Assembly (NCBI RefSeq): GCF_014982975.1
Contig: NZ_JADCKL010000011.1
Span: 1 to 64,000 of the forward strand
DNA: 64,000 bases
Source: Claveliimonas monacensis
GTDB taxonomy: Bacteria; Bacillota; Clostridia; Lachnospirales; Lachnospiraceae
Direction of reading: 5' to 3'
The stretch's first letter is position 1. The number at the start of each line of letters is the position of its first letter. The translations under genes and the position numbers were made by a program. The notes beneath the pieces are model-generated. The model made no database searches. It saw nothing but the letters and a program-made list of their open reading frames with translations, and had not been told where the DNA came from. Shown in pieces: positions 1 through 8,046 of this stretch.

Positions 1-96
1 GTAAAAAGTCAGTACTGTAATTCAGATCACTGCCAGTATGACTGCACGACAAGCACATCGAATAAGTGTAATGCGGTTGTAACCGGATTGCTGTAG
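1..96 (+). CDS. Cys-rich RiPP precursor peptide, 5'-truncated by window edge
   Basis: The reading frame is open from base 1 and stops at 94-96, giving the last 31 residues of a peptide whose start lies outside the window. The visible part reads YCNSDHCQYDC and then a Thr/Ser-rich tail with one more Cys, ending TGLL. It is identical at DNA and protein level to the C-terminal part of the gene at 114-266, so it is a third tandem copy of the same precursor. By analogy with other precursors in this locus, the Cys-containing C-terminal half should be the modified core. The function is inferred from the neighbouring radical SAM maturases. Confidence 0.7.
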   Translation, partial: VKSQYCNSDHCQYDCTTSTSNKCNAVVTGLL

Positions 97-113
97 GCAT
101 CAGGGAAAAGATA

Positions 114-266
114 ATGAGTAAAGAAGAGAAAAGAAACCAGGAAGTTCAGCAGCCGGAAGAAGGAAAAGACGTAAAAAGTCAGTACTGTAATTCAGATCAC
201 TGCCAGTATGACTGCACGACAAGCACATCGAATAAGTGTAATGCGGTTGTAACCGGATTGCTGTAG
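114..266 (+). CDS. Cys-rich RiPP precursor peptide (50 aa)
   Basis: ATG at 114 follows AGGGAAAAGATA, a usable ribosome binding site. The 50-residue product has a charged, Glu/Lys/Gln-rich N-terminal half (leader-like). Its C-terminal half has Cys at residues 25, 30, 34 and 42 in the pattern C-x4-C-x3-C, then a Thr/Ser-rich stretch. The C-x2-D-C ending of the motif recurs in the precursors at 3979, 4244 and 13598. The small size, leader/core division, tandem duplication and three radical SAM enzymes downstream support a ribosomally made, modified peptide. The nature of the modification (thioether, C-C or other) cannot be read from sequence. Confidence 0.75.
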   Translation: MSKEEKRNQEVQQPEEGKDVKSQYCNSDHCQYDCTTSTSNKCNAVVTGLL

Positions 267-283
267 GCATCAGGGAAAAGATA

Positions 284-433
284 ATGAGTAAAGAAGAAAG
301 AATTCAGAGAACTCAGCAGTCAGTAGAGCAAAAAGACGCAAAAAATCAGCACTGTAATTCGGAACACTGCCAGTATGACTGCACAACAAGCAGATCGAAT
401 ATGTATAGTACAGTCATAACCGGTCATATGTAA
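284..433 (+). CDS. Cys-rich RiPP precursor peptide, diverged third copy (49 aa)
   Basis: This gene starts 17 bases after the stop of the preceding precursor, with the same upstream sequence and first codons. The 49-aa product keeps the HCQYDC core and the C-x4-C-x3-C spacing. Its leader has changed, and its tail lost the fourth Cys (NKCN became NMYS). The three copies therefore share a fixed three-Cys motif with a variable tail, as expected for a diversifying peptide product. It ends shortly before a strong hairpin. Confidence 0.75.
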   Translation: MSKEERIQRTQQSVEQKDAKNQHCNSEHCQYDCTTSRSNMYSTVITGHM

Positions 434-444
434 AATTTATTATG

Positions 445-478
445 TCATAACTGACAAGGGATTTCTTGTCAGTTATGA
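445..478 (+). terminator. Strong stem-loop after the precursor array
   Basis: A perfect 14-bp inverted repeat (445-458 with 465-478, loop GGATTT) lies 12 bases after the last precursor stop, followed by an AT-rich stretch. It probably terminates or attenuates the precursor transcript before the transporter genes, or protects the 3' end of an abundant short mRNA. Confidence 0.75.
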
Positions 479-564
479 TTATCCTTATTATATATTTATT
501 GACCCAATAAATCAATATGTAAGACTAAAACTGAGCGAAATTGTAATAAAATAGGAGGACCATA

Positions 565-1230
565 ATGAGCATATTGAAAACGGAAGGTTTAAAAAAATAT
601 TATGGAAGCAAAGAGAATATAACGAAAGCTTTGGATGGTGTGGACATTTCAATTGAAAAAGGTGAATTTGTTGCTATTATTGGTGCTTCTGGAAGTGGTA
701 AATCCACATTACTAAATATGATCGGTGGATTGGATATACCAACATCAGGAAAAATAAGTATTGGGAATCGAAATGTTGAAAATATGAAGCCAGATGAATT
801 AACAGTCTTTAGGAGAAAGAATATAGGATTTATTTTCCAAAACTATAACTTAATACCTGTTTTAAATGTTATTGAGAATATTACTCTTCCGGTGGAATTA
901 GACGGTAAGGAACCGGAGAAGCATTATATAGATGAAATTATTCGCCTTTTAGGATTAAAAGAAAAAATATATAAAATGCCAGCGCAGCTTTCAGGCGGCC
1001 AGCAACAGAGGGTGGCAATTGCGAGAGCTTTAGCAAGTAAACCTAAAATTATTTTAGCAGATGAACCGACTGGAAATTTGGATTCAGATACAAGTGAAGA
1101 AGTAATTAATTTACTTGTTAAGACTAGTAAGAATTACCATCAAACAATAGTTATGATTACACACGATCCGCATATTGCGGCTAAAGCAGAAAGAGTAATC
1201 AAAATACGTGATGGTAAAGTAATATCATAA
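565..1230 (+). CDS. ABC transporter ATP-binding protein, MacB/LolD/BceA type
   Basis: Cytoplasmic ATPase of 221 aa that should energise the FtsX-type permease encoded 9 bases downstream. Walker A GASGSGKST is at residues 40-48, the Q-loop Gln at 92, the signature LSGGQ at 142-146, Walker B ending ADE at 165-167 and the H-loop His at 200; all key residues are intact. The DEPTGNLD sequence is typical of the MacB/LolD/BceA branch, which exports peptides or lipoproteins or confers resistance to peptide antibiotics. The start is set by AGGAGG at 553-558. Its place between precursor genes and maturases suggests export of, or self-protection against, the local peptides; the direction of transport is inference. 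Confidence 0.93.
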   Translation: MSILKTEGLKKYYGSKENITKALDGVDISIEKGEFVAIIGASGSGKSTLLNMIGGLDIPTSGKISIGNRNVENMKPDELTVFRRKNIGFIFQNYNLIPVLNVIENITLPVELDGKEPEKHYIDEIIRLLGLKEKIYKMPAQLSGGQQQRVAIARALASKPKIILADEPTGNLDSDTSEEVINLLVKTSKNYHQTIVMITHDPHIAAKAERVIKIRDGKVIS

Positions 1231-1239
1231 GGAGATTTC

Positions 1240-3834
1240 ATGATGAAAATGAAAGATAAACGTATTATTGCTCTTAATCGATTAGCAGATAGAGGTTATA
1301 AAAACAATCGTTTACGTAACAATATTTTGATCATTGCAATTATCTTAGTTACTGTTCTGCTAACAGTTATGTTTGGTGCCGGAATTAGTATTATTAATAA
1401 TGTTCAAGAGGCGAATATTAGATTGAAAGGAACAATGGCGAACGCCTTCCTTATGCGAGCAACAGAAGCTGACATGAAAAAGGCGGGGGATCTAAAGGAG
1501 CTATCAGATACTGGATGGCAACAATTTGTGGCAGTGGCTGATATATCAGAAGAATTTTCAGATAATTATTTTGTTGCCATGACATATTATGATGATGTTG
1601 AATGGAGAGAGCATATTCTTCCTACTATATCGGATATAAAAGGAACATATCCTGTTGATGAAAATGAAGTGTTAATGTCTCGCTGGTGCCTTGAACAAAT
1701 GGGAATTGATAATCCTGAAATTGGTATGCAAATTGATATTCCTTTTACCTCTCTTACTGGTGAAAATATTGAAAAAACTTTCTCTTTATGTGGATACTAT
1801 GAGGACTATATTTATAATCCAGGCATTACGCCTAATAGTGGAAACACAATGGCTGCAAATTTATATTATGCTAATCAGTCTAGCATGCGAAGAGCCATTG
1901 GAAATATTGTAGTTTCAGAAAAATTTTCACAGATATATGGAGAGCCTGAAGGATTGTTGGGTACAGGTTTAGTAGATGAGAATATGAGTTCGAATGAAAT
2001 TTTGAATCTATTGTATCAAGAAACAGGACGAAATGATTTTATTGTATCTGGATTGAACAATAACATAACGCAGGCAATTTCTATGGCGATGATACCTATA
2101 ATTGCTGTCGTTATTATTTTGATCAGTGGATATTTGCTAATATATAATATTATAAATATTTCAGTAATGCAAGATATGCATGTTTATGGGCAACTAAAAA
2201 CAATAGGAGCCACAGGTAAACAAATAAAAAGAATTGTAAAACATCAAACTAATCGAATTTCTATAATAGGAATTCCATTCGGGCTAATAATTGGTACGGT
2301 TTTCTCAGTTTGGCTTGTTCCGGTTTTTTTAGAAAGCATGATGGAAAGCTCTGGATATGGGATAGCACTTGATTACGATATTAAAATAACGCCTTGGATT
2401 TATATTCTATCTGCTATTTTCACTTATTGCACAATTTGGATAAGTAACAGAAAACCCTGCAGGTTGGCGGCAAAAGTATCCCCGATTGAAAGTACGAAGT
2501 ATCTTGAAGTTGATGCAAAAACAAAAGAGCATTTTTCTAAAAAAGGTGGAAAGCTGTATCGTATGGCTTTTAGAAATGTTTTTAGGAACAGAAAACGAGC
2601 GATTGTCACTTTTGCTTCACTATTTCTGGGGCTACTAATTTATTTAATTATTAGTACGTGTTCTTATGGAGTTGATTATAAGGAGCGGTATAAAAGAGAG
2701 ATTCCCGATAATTTTATTTTAAGAAATTTGACATTTGAAACAGATGAGGTTAGTACTATTGAAGATGTATTTAATAAGGATATAGTTTCTGAAATTTCAA
2801 CTTGGGATGAAGTTAGCACTATCGAAGAAGATACGGTTTTATATTCATGGATTCGTAATCCAGAGAATTATTTGGACACATACATTAACGATCAGGCTCT
2901 CGCATTAGATATAACAGCTGAAGAAGTTGCTGATAATTTTCAAACGATGATTGTAGGTCTTTCATTGAGTCAAATTGAGAAATTTAATTACGATTCAACT
3001 TTGACAGATGAGGAAATTCAAACATATCTAGAAAATGGTACTGGGATTTTTGTTTCAGATAATGGACAGGTTGACTTTAGAGATATTACCGGGGAAAAAA
3101 TTGAATTTACAGATCGGTCCAACGGAAATCAAACAGTGGAATATACAGTTCTAGGTGTTTTAAAATACGATGTGAGTATACACAGCTATGAAAAGGATTA
3201 TCACCTTTATGGCAGTGATTATGGATTTTCAACAAAATTTTACACATCATCACAGGGAGCGGATAAATGGAAGAATAAGCCCATGATTCAAACACTGCGC
3301 ATACGATTAAAAGAGGATCAGGACGAAGCCGTTTTTGAAAGATTGAATTATTTGTTTGAAGGTGTAGATTCTGTAGAAATTAATTCACAATTAGAAGCAA
3401 AAGCGTTAATCGATAGTGGCACACAGTCAATTAGAGCTGCAGGAAAAGTTATAGGTATTTTACTCATCTTTTTAGGCTTAATGAATTTTGTGAATGTTAT
3501 ATTTACTAATATATATTCAAGACAAAAAGAGTTAGCTACTTTAGAAAGTATTGGCATGACACAAAGGCAGATAAAAGAAGTTTTAGTATTAGAAGGTCTA
3601 TATTATTGCTTGATAACAAGTGCTTTACTTTTATCAATTGGCTTAGTAATTGCCTATCTGTTGTCACGAGTTATAAAGAATATTATGTACTTCTGGGAAT
3701 TTGGAATACCATTTGTTTCTTTAATTGTAGTAGTAGTAATTATGATTGCTGTTTGCATCACTGTACCAATATTTGTATATAATAGTATTTCTAAAGGAAG
3801 TGTTGTAGAAAGACTCAGGAATAATCAAGAATAA
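1240..3834 (+). CDS. FtsX-family ABC transporter permease (864 aa)
   Basis: Large membrane protein that partners the upstream ATPase; AAGGAGA lies just before the ATG. One transmembrane segment is near residues 28-50. After it come a large extracytoplasmic region and a first FtsX-like membrane block (about 278-400). A second N-terminal-type helix at about 452-475 is followed by another large external domain and a C-terminal FtsX block (about 738-850). This duplicated architecture is that of long MacB/YtrF/BceB-like permeases, whose external domains handle peptides or envelope stress. The second permease of the locus, at 14491, has the same plan. The substrate is presumed to be a mature or precursor peptide of the cluster. 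Confidence 0.88.
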   Translation: MMKMKDKRIIALNRLADRGYKNNRLRNNILIIAIILVTVLLTVMFGAGISIINNVQEANIRLKGTMANAFLMRATEADMKKAGDLKELSDTGWQQFVAVADISEEFSDNYFVAMTYYDDVEWREHILPTISDIKGTYPVDENEVLMSRWCLEQMGIDNPEIGMQIDIPFTSLTGENIEKTFSLCGYYEDYIYNPGITPNSGNTMAANLYYANQSSMRRAIGNIVVSEKFSQIYGEPEGLLGTGLVDENMSSNEILNLLYQETGRNDFIVSGLNNNITQAISMAMIPIIAVVIILISGYLLIYNIINISVMQDMHVYGQLKTIGATGKQIKRIVKHQTNRISIIGIPFGLIIGTVFSVWLVPVFLESMMESSGYGIALDYDIKITPWIYILSAIFTYCTIWISNRKPCRLAAKVSPIESTKYLEVDAKTKEHFSKKGGKLYRMAFRNVFRNRKRAIVTFASLFLGLLIYLIISTCSYGVDYKERYKREIPDNFILRNLTFETDEVSTIEDVFNKDIVSEISTWDEVSTIEEDTVLYSWIRNPENYLDTYINDQALALDITAEEVADNFQTMIVGLSLSQIEKFNYDSTLTDEEIQTYLENGTGIFVSDNGQVDFRDITGEKIEFTDRSNGNQTVEYTVLGVLKYDVSIHSYEKDYHLYGSDYGFSTKFYTSSQGADKWKNKPMIQTLRIRLKEDQDEAVFERLNYLFEGVDSVEINSQLEAKALIDSGTQSIRAAGKVIGILLIFLGLMNFVNVIFTNIYSRQKELATLESIGMTQRQIKEVLVLEGLYYCLITSALLLSIGLVIAYLLSRVIKNIMYFWEFGIPFVSLIVVVVIMIAVCITVPIFVYNSISKGSVVERLRNNQE

Positions 3835-3849
3835 AAAGGAGGATATCTA

Positions 3850-3960
3850 GTGTTTGATGTAAAAGTTGATATTATTGGAGATGAATATTGTGATATGCCT
3901 ATACAGTTCCCTAGAAAGAGAGGAAAAGGCGGATTAGGACGTTTTGAACAGTGGTTTTAA
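3850..3960 (+). CDS. Small 36-aa protein upstream of precursors, unknown
   Basis: A GTG at 3850 follows the strong site AAAAGGAGGATATCTA. The open frame runs to TAA at 3958-3960, directly abutting the next open frame. The 36-residue product starts VFDVKVDII, has one Cys (EYCDM), and ends with a basic, Gly-rich stretch and GRFEQWF. It lacks the C-x-C-x3-C core of the other peptides, so it may be an unrelated small peptide, a coupling leader or a different precursor. The ribosome binding site is the main argument that it is translated. Confidence 0.5.
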   Translation: MFDVKVDIIGDEYCDMPIQFPRKRGKGGLGRFEQWF

Positions 3961-3978
3961 GTGAAGGATGTATATGTG

Positions 3979-4158
3979 ATGAAAAGAAAAAAAAGTATAG
4001 CTGACATCCTTTTTAAGGATGAAGAATTAAAGGGAGAAGAAGATGTTCTAACTGAGGAAGAAATTGAAGGTTATTCAGCCTGCAGTGAAAATCAAGAAAA
4101 ATGTGCTGTAGATTGTGGGTCGACATTTGTGCTTCCGGCAATCTCTCCCCTTAATTAG
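3979..4158 (+). CDS. Cys-rich RiPP precursor peptide, long-leader type (59 aa)
   Basis: The start chosen is ATG 3979, preceded by GAAGGA; in-frame GTGs at 3961 and 3976 are alternatives. Residues 1-30 are charged and strongly acidic (leader), then EEIEGYSAC begins the core. Cys are at 35, 42 and 46 (C-x6-C-x3-C with Asp before the last), followed by 13 Cys-free hydrophobic/Ser/Thr residues ending SPLN. The acidic-x-G-aromatic stretch just before the first Cys and the SxLN end recur at 4244 and 13598, which defines a family. Three Cys on one side and a Cys-free acceptor-like tail resemble sactipeptide topology; that chemistry is inference. Confidence 0.75.
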   Translation: MKRKKSIADILFKDEELKGEEDVLTEEEIEGYSACSENQEKCAVDCGSTFVLPAISPLN

Positions 4159-4178
4159 TTATGGTATGAGGTGATCTT

Positions 4179-4247
4179 ATGAAAGAACCTGGGAAATTTA
4201 AAGAAATTTACAATCCTATTTTAGAAGAAAGAGGTATGAACTTATGA
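4179..4247 (+). CDS. Tiny 22-aa coupled reading frame
   Basis: ATG 4179 follows GAGGTGATCTT. The 22-codon frame ends at TGA 4245-4247, overlapping the ATG of the next precursor in an ATGA arrangement. The product starts MKEPGKFKEIYN and has no Cys. It may simply deliver ribosomes to the precursor start by translational coupling. No homology is recognised. Confidence 0.35.
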   Translation: MKEPGKFKEIYNPILEERGMNL

Positions 4248-4384
4248 GTAATGAAAAGGAACGAGATTTGATAAGCAAAGAAATGGATGAAGACGTGGAG
4301 GGATTTGGGTATTGCTCATCATCTCAATCAAAATGTCTCACTGATTGTATCGGAGGGACCCCAGCATTAAGCAACTTAAATTAG
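4244..4384 (+). CDS. Cys-rich RiPP precursor peptide (46 aa)
   Basis: A GAAAGAGG site precedes ATG 4244, and the start overlaps the stop of the tiny upstream frame. The leader is charged (about 20 residues) and ends EDVEGFGYC. Cys are at 24, 31 and 35 (C-x6-C-x3-C with Asp before the last), followed by IGGTPALSNLN. The Gly-aromatic before the core, the Cys spacing and the SxLN terminus match the genes at 3979 and 13598. It is the last precursor before the terminator-like hairpin and the three radical SAM genes. Confidence 0.77.
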   Translation: MSNEKERDLISKEMDEDVEGFGYCSSSQSKCLTDCIGGTPALSNLN

Positions 4385-4392
4385 TGTATTTT

Positions 4393-4416
4393 AAGGCGGC
4401 TATGAGCCGCCTTTTT
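4393..4416 (+). terminator. Hairpin terminator/attenuator between precursor and maturase genes
   Basis: AAGGCGGCT (4393-4401), loop ATG, AGCCGCCTT (4405-4413), then a short T run. The T run flows directly into the ribosome binding site (GGAG, 4417-4420) of the first radical SAM gene. Partial read-through would give many precursor transcripts per maturase transcript, a common RiPP arrangement. Confidence 0.85.
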
Positions 4417-4426
4417 GGAGAATAAT

Positions 4427-5605
4427 ATGGAATGTAGTTTATATTTAGCAAGTGGTTGCAATATGCAATGTAAGTATTGCTATGAAGGCCAAAATAAAAT
4501 AAATGGAATAATGTCAAAAAAAATAGTGGAAAGATCAATAGATTTTATTGTAAAAGAAAATATTCCTGGCGATCAAATTGATCTTTTATTTCTCGGCGGA
4601 GAACCTTTGCTAAATAAGCAGGGGTTAACATGGGCGATAGAGCTGATTAAGAGAAAATATAAAGACGAGCAGGAGCTGTTTCGATATTCAATTACAACAA
4701 ATGGAACACTATTAGATAGTGAAATTATTGATGTGTTTGAGATTAACAATTTTGCTGTTTCTATAAGTATTGATGGAGACGAATATACAAACTCTTTAAA
4801 TCGTCGAGCTGTTCACCAAATTGATTCTTATGGAATCGTAATTAGAAATCTTGAGGTATTGATGAAGAGAAATATTGATTTATGTGCCAGAATGACAGTG
4901 ACGGCCAATAATGTTGTTTATTTGTGTCATAACGTCAGATATTTATTAGCACTAGGTTTAAAGAAAATACATATAGGTATAGACATGCTTTCTAAATGGG
5001 ATGAAAAGGAAATTATTGAATTTGATCATCAGTTAGACTGCCTTGATAAAATATATATGGGAAGCATTATGAAAGATGATAAGATTATTATAGATCTTTA
5101 CGACTACAAAATACCAACTTTTGTATTTTACAGAAAGCCCCTTTATTGTTCAGCAGGAACAAAGAATCATTTAATAATTGATTATAATGGAGATATCTAT
5201 CCATGTGGATATGTTTCACGAGACAAGAGATGGAAACTAGGAACAGTTGATGATACATTTAGTAATAGATTATTTATCAATCGTGTGCGTAAGTGTGTTA
5301 AGACTAAATCGAGCTGTGAAGGGTGTGATATCGCATTTACTTGTTGTGGTGCAAAATGCGGTTTCCTTAATTTTACACAGACTAATTATTTAAATCAGCA
5401 TAATGAACAAACTTGTAGAATACAAAGGATTCTTTACAAACATGACTATAATGTGATAAGAGAGCTTTATAAAAACAAATCAAAAAGGATAACCGATATT
5501 TTGGAATTGGCTTATAAAGAACAATTGAACTTAAGTAGTGTGATGAAAAATATTATTCTTAATTCAGGAGGCAATTTTTATGTACAGTCTGACGTTGGAA
5601 ATTAA
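4427..5605 (+). CDS. Radical SAM/SPASM peptide maturase 1
   Basis: Predicted cytoplasmic radical SAM enzyme acting on one of the local Cys-rich peptides. The start at ATG 4427 is chosen because GGAG sits 6 bases upstream; a TTG at 4415 would lie inside the terminator T run. The CxxxCxxC motif is very near the N-terminus (Cys 11, 15, 18, followed by YE), so there is no N-terminal RiPP recognition domain. GGEPLL follows in the SAM-binding part. The C-terminal third has a SPASM-type auxiliary cluster region: Cys after PLY, YPCG, then C-x2-C-x5-C and further Cys. Such enzymes form thioether or C-C links in peptides. Which precursor it uses is unknown. Confidence 0.9.
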   Translation: MECSLYLASGCNMQCKYCYEGQNKINGIMSKKIVERSIDFIVKENIPGDQIDLLFLGGEPLLNKQGLTWAIELIKRKYKDEQELFRYSITTNGTLLDSEIIDVFEINNFAVSISIDGDEYTNSLNRRAVHQIDSYGIVIRNLEVLMKRNIDLCARMTVTANNVVYLCHNVRYLLALGLKKIHIGIDMLSKWDEKEIIEFDHQLDCLDKIYMGSIMKDDKIIIDLYDYKIPTFVFYRKPLYCSAGTKNHLIIDYNGDIYPCGYVSRDKRWKLGTVDDTFSNRLFINRVRKCVKTKSSCEGCDIAFTCCGAKCGFLNFTQTNYLNQHNEQTCRIQRILYKHDYNVIRELYKNKSKRITDILELAYKEQLNLSSVMKNIILNSGGNFYVQSDVGN

Positions 5606-6677
5606 CCAGATATGTAATCTTCGATGTACTTATTGCTATTTAGGTGATAAAAGCGGCTCAATTATGAAATTTGAAATAGCTACAGCAGCGATCGACCGAG
5701 CATTTGAAAGAGCTAAAATTCATAGAGACAAGAAACTATGGATTGATTTTATAGGAGGTGAACCATTACTTAGTTTTCATTTAATTAAGCAATTAGTTGA
5801 GTATATTGAAAATAAAAATCTTCAATATCGTTATACGTTAATATTCTCAACTACTACGAATGCAACAAAACTTGATTGTACAATAATGGATTTTTTAATA
5901 CAAAAGAGGTTCAACTTGAAAATAAGCATAGATGGTCCTAAAACAATAAATGATAAGAACCGTATTATGCTAAATGGGGAGAGCTGTCACGATACTGTAA
6001 TAAGAAAAATCCCATTATTAAAACGATACGAATTATTAACAAAAAAATATGTTCAAGTTACGAATGTCATTACCAAAAGCAATTATAAAAGTTATGGCGA
6101 TGTATTGGAATACCTGACAGATAAATTGAACTTCAAAATAATCGATTCATCTATAGATCTTAGTGATAATTGGGGAATAGACGATTTGAGACAGTTAGAG
6201 AAGGTGATGCAAAATGCTTTGGAATATTATTTTAGTAAGTTGTTGGAAGAGAAAGGATTTTATTGGGGATATGCAGATAAATTGCTAAAGGTAAGAAAAA
6301 GTAAACTGCGTTTTTATACATGTGGTGGAGGGATTATTTCTTCTTATGTTCGTACCGATGGCAGTATTTATGCGTGCCCAGGAAATTTAGATCCAGAAGT
6401 GTCCATAGGCAGCGTGATTGATGGAGATAATTACGAGTTGTTAGAAAAACTAAAATCCATGAACGAAATTAGTAATAATATATGTAAAAAGTGTGAACTT
6501 TATAAATCATGTACAGCAAATTGTTGTGTAATGCAAAATTTGCGCAAAACCGGAAATGTTAACGTGCCAGATCCAGTTCTTTGCTATATGCAAAAGATGT
6601 TTTATAGATTATCTGTGAAAAACCGAGAAATATTATCAATGATTAAAATGGGTGAGTATAGCATATGGAAAGGTTGA
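5580..6677 (+). CDS. Radical SAM/SPASM peptide maturase 2
   Basis: Overlaps the previous gene by 26 bases, with its ribosome binding site (GGAGGC) inside it, so the two are translationally coupled. CxxxCxxC is at residues 12, 16 and 19 (CNLRCTYC); GGEPLL follows. The C-terminal SPASM region shows TCGGG, YACPG and C-x2-C-x5-C-x3-C (KKCELYKSCTANC). Like its neighbour it begins almost directly with the radical SAM core and lacks a recognition domain. It may therefore depend on the third enzyme or act as a pair with maturase 1. Sequence similarity to maturase 1 is limited to motifs. Confidence 0.9.
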   Translation: MYSLTLEINQICNLRCTYCYLGDKSGSIMKFEIATAAIDRAFERAKIHRDKKLWIDFIGGEPLLSFHLIKQLVEYIENKNLQYRYTLIFSTTTNATKLDCTIMDFLIQKRFNLKISIDGPKTINDKNRIMLNGESCHDTVIRKIPLLKRYELLTKKYVQVTNVITKSNYKSYGDVLEYLTDKLNFKIIDSSIDLSDNWGIDDLRQLEKVMQNALEYYFSKLLEEKGFYWGYADKLLKVRKSKLRFYTCGGGIISSYVRTDGSIYACPGNLDPEVSIGSVIDGDNYELLEKLKSMNEISNNICKKCELYKSCTANCCVMQNLRKTGNVNVPDPVLCYMQKMFYRLSVKNREILSMIKMGEYSIWKG

Positions 6678-7933
6678 AAAATTTGCCCTGCATTTCTGAA
6701 AATAAAAAAGTCATTATTTTAAATCCCGAAAATAAAAGATGGGTTAAAATGCCGGTTGACCTTTATAATCACTACTTGAATAAAGCGGGTGGTGTAAATA
6801 TATTATGTGATTATTTAAATCGAAAATACAGACTATTTGAAAAGAATAATATAGAATTACCTGTATTAAAGAGCGTATATTTTGCTGTAACAGGAAGATG
6901 TAATTTGTGCTGCAGTTTTTGTACAATGAACTCAAGCCCTGTTACAAGCATGGAAAATGATTTGACCTTAGACGAAATTCGTAATATTGTTTTACCGAAG
7001 TTAGAACAATTAGAACCTCAAAAAATTGTACTGACTGGAGGAGAGCCTTTTGTGAGAGCAGATATGATAGAAATTATATCTATGCTGAACAATTATTTTG
7101 ATAAAAATATTATTACGCTTCAAACAAATGGACTTCTAATTAATAAGGCCGATGTTGCTTTTTTAAGCGACAATATAGGTGCTATTGAATTTAGCATAGA
7201 AAATCTGTTTGATAATCGAAATAATCTGAATAAAATGAAACAAATTTTCGAGCTATTAAAGAATAAGAAAACAGTAATCTCCTTTTCGTTTGTGGCACAT
7301 AATGCAACAAAGAGATATTTAGGAAAGGCACTAGAGTTATGTGATGAATTTAATGCATACTTCATTTTACGACCATTGTCGATGCTTGGGAGAGCTAAAG
7401 ATCAACATAAATCAGATACTATGCAGGACGAAAGGGAAGTAGTGTTATTGTATATTGAAGCTCTTAAATATATAATAAAGTTGCGGTGTTTTACCAAGAA
7501 TATATGTGGATTATTTTTAGAGCAGCCAGTTTTAAGAAAAAAATGTGGAGCTTTTGGAAATATCGTAGCATTACAGCCAGATGGCACTATATATATGTGT
7601 GAAAATCTTAGAAAGTATAGATATGAATTGGGAAATATTCGTACTGATTCAGTCCCTCAAATAAAGAATGCAATCAAAATTAAAATGAGTAGCAGGAATT
7701 TTAGACAAGAATTTTTAATTAAGCCTTCGGTATGCCAGGATTGCATAGTCAGATTTTTTTGCTCTGGGCCATGTGTAGCAGAAAGTGTTGCATTTAATGA
7801 TAATTCATGTAGAATAAGAAAATGGCTATTAGAATTTAATGTTTTTTATGCTGATGCAAAAAAAACATTAGAAGAAAATATGAGATCATTGCTACTGTTT
7901 TTAGAATCTAAATATCATGAAACATACTTCTAG
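6665..7933 (+). CDS. Radical SAM/SPASM peptide maturase 3 with N-terminal RRE-like region
   Basis: Overlaps the previous gene by 13 bases. Unlike the first two enzymes it carries about 70 residues before the radical SAM core; that stretch resembles a PqqD-like RiPP recognition element by eye only. CxxxCxxC is at Cys 79, 83 and 86, followed by GGEPF. The C-terminal SPASM part has KKCGAFG, YMCENL and C-x2-C-x5-C-x3-C (QDCIVRFFCSGPC). If the N-terminal part is a true RRE, this protein could recruit leaders for all three enzymes. It ends before a terminator, closing the maturase operon. Confidence 0.88.
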   Translation: MERLKNLPCISENKKVIILNPENKRWVKMPVDLYNHYLNKAGGVNILCDYLNRKYRLFEKNNIELPVLKSVYFAVTGRCNLCCSFCTMNSSPVTSMENDLTLDEIRNIVLPKLEQLEPQKIVLTGGEPFVRADMIEIISMLNNYFDKNIITLQTNGLLINKADVAFLSDNIGAIEFSIENLFDNRNNLNKMKQIFELLKNKKTVISFSFVAHNATKRYLGKALELCDEFNAYFILRPLSMLGRAKDQHKSDTMQDEREVVLLYIEALKYIIKLRCFTKNICGLFLEQPVLRKKCGAFGNIVALQPDGTIYMCENLRKYRYELGNIRTDSVPQIKNAIKIKMSSRNFRQEFLIKPSVCQDCIVRFFCSGPCVAESVAFNDNSCRIRKWLLEFNVFYADAKKTLEENMRSLLLFLESKYHETYF

Positions 7934-7949
7934 GACTACATTCTTTATT

Positions 7950-7980
7950 CAGGCGCATTTTGAACACTGAAATGCGCCTG
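7950..7980 (+). terminator. Rho-independent terminator after maturase genes
   Basis: CAGGCGCATTT and AAATGCGCCTG form a perfect 11-bp stem around a 9-base loop, followed by TT and an AT-rich stretch. It separates the maturase operon from the Agr-type genes. Confidence 0.85.
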
Positions 7981-8046
7981 TTAAACATTTGTTGTTGCTT
8001 TTCGATGGATTGGGGCTATTATTTATGAGGAAGGTGGGAGAATGCT

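Larger units (their letters stand above)
1..297 (+). repeat. Direct tandem repeat, 170-bp period
   Basis: Bases 1-127 and 171-297 are identical. The unit spans the 3' half of one precursor gene, the spacer and the first codons of the next. A more diverged third unit follows to about 433. Complete identity over 127 bp indicates a recent duplication, or ongoing gene conversion, of the precursor gene. The array may continue to the left of the window. Confidence 0.95.

Noticed and set aside
1-433. Direct repeats at the left edge as a CRISPR array
   Set aside because: The unit is a coding precursor gene with a 170-bp period, start codons and ribosome sites; there are no short uniform repeats with unique spacers.
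4415-4426. TTG start for the first radical SAM gene
   Set aside because: It lies in the terminator T run; ATG 4427 has GGAG at proper spacing.
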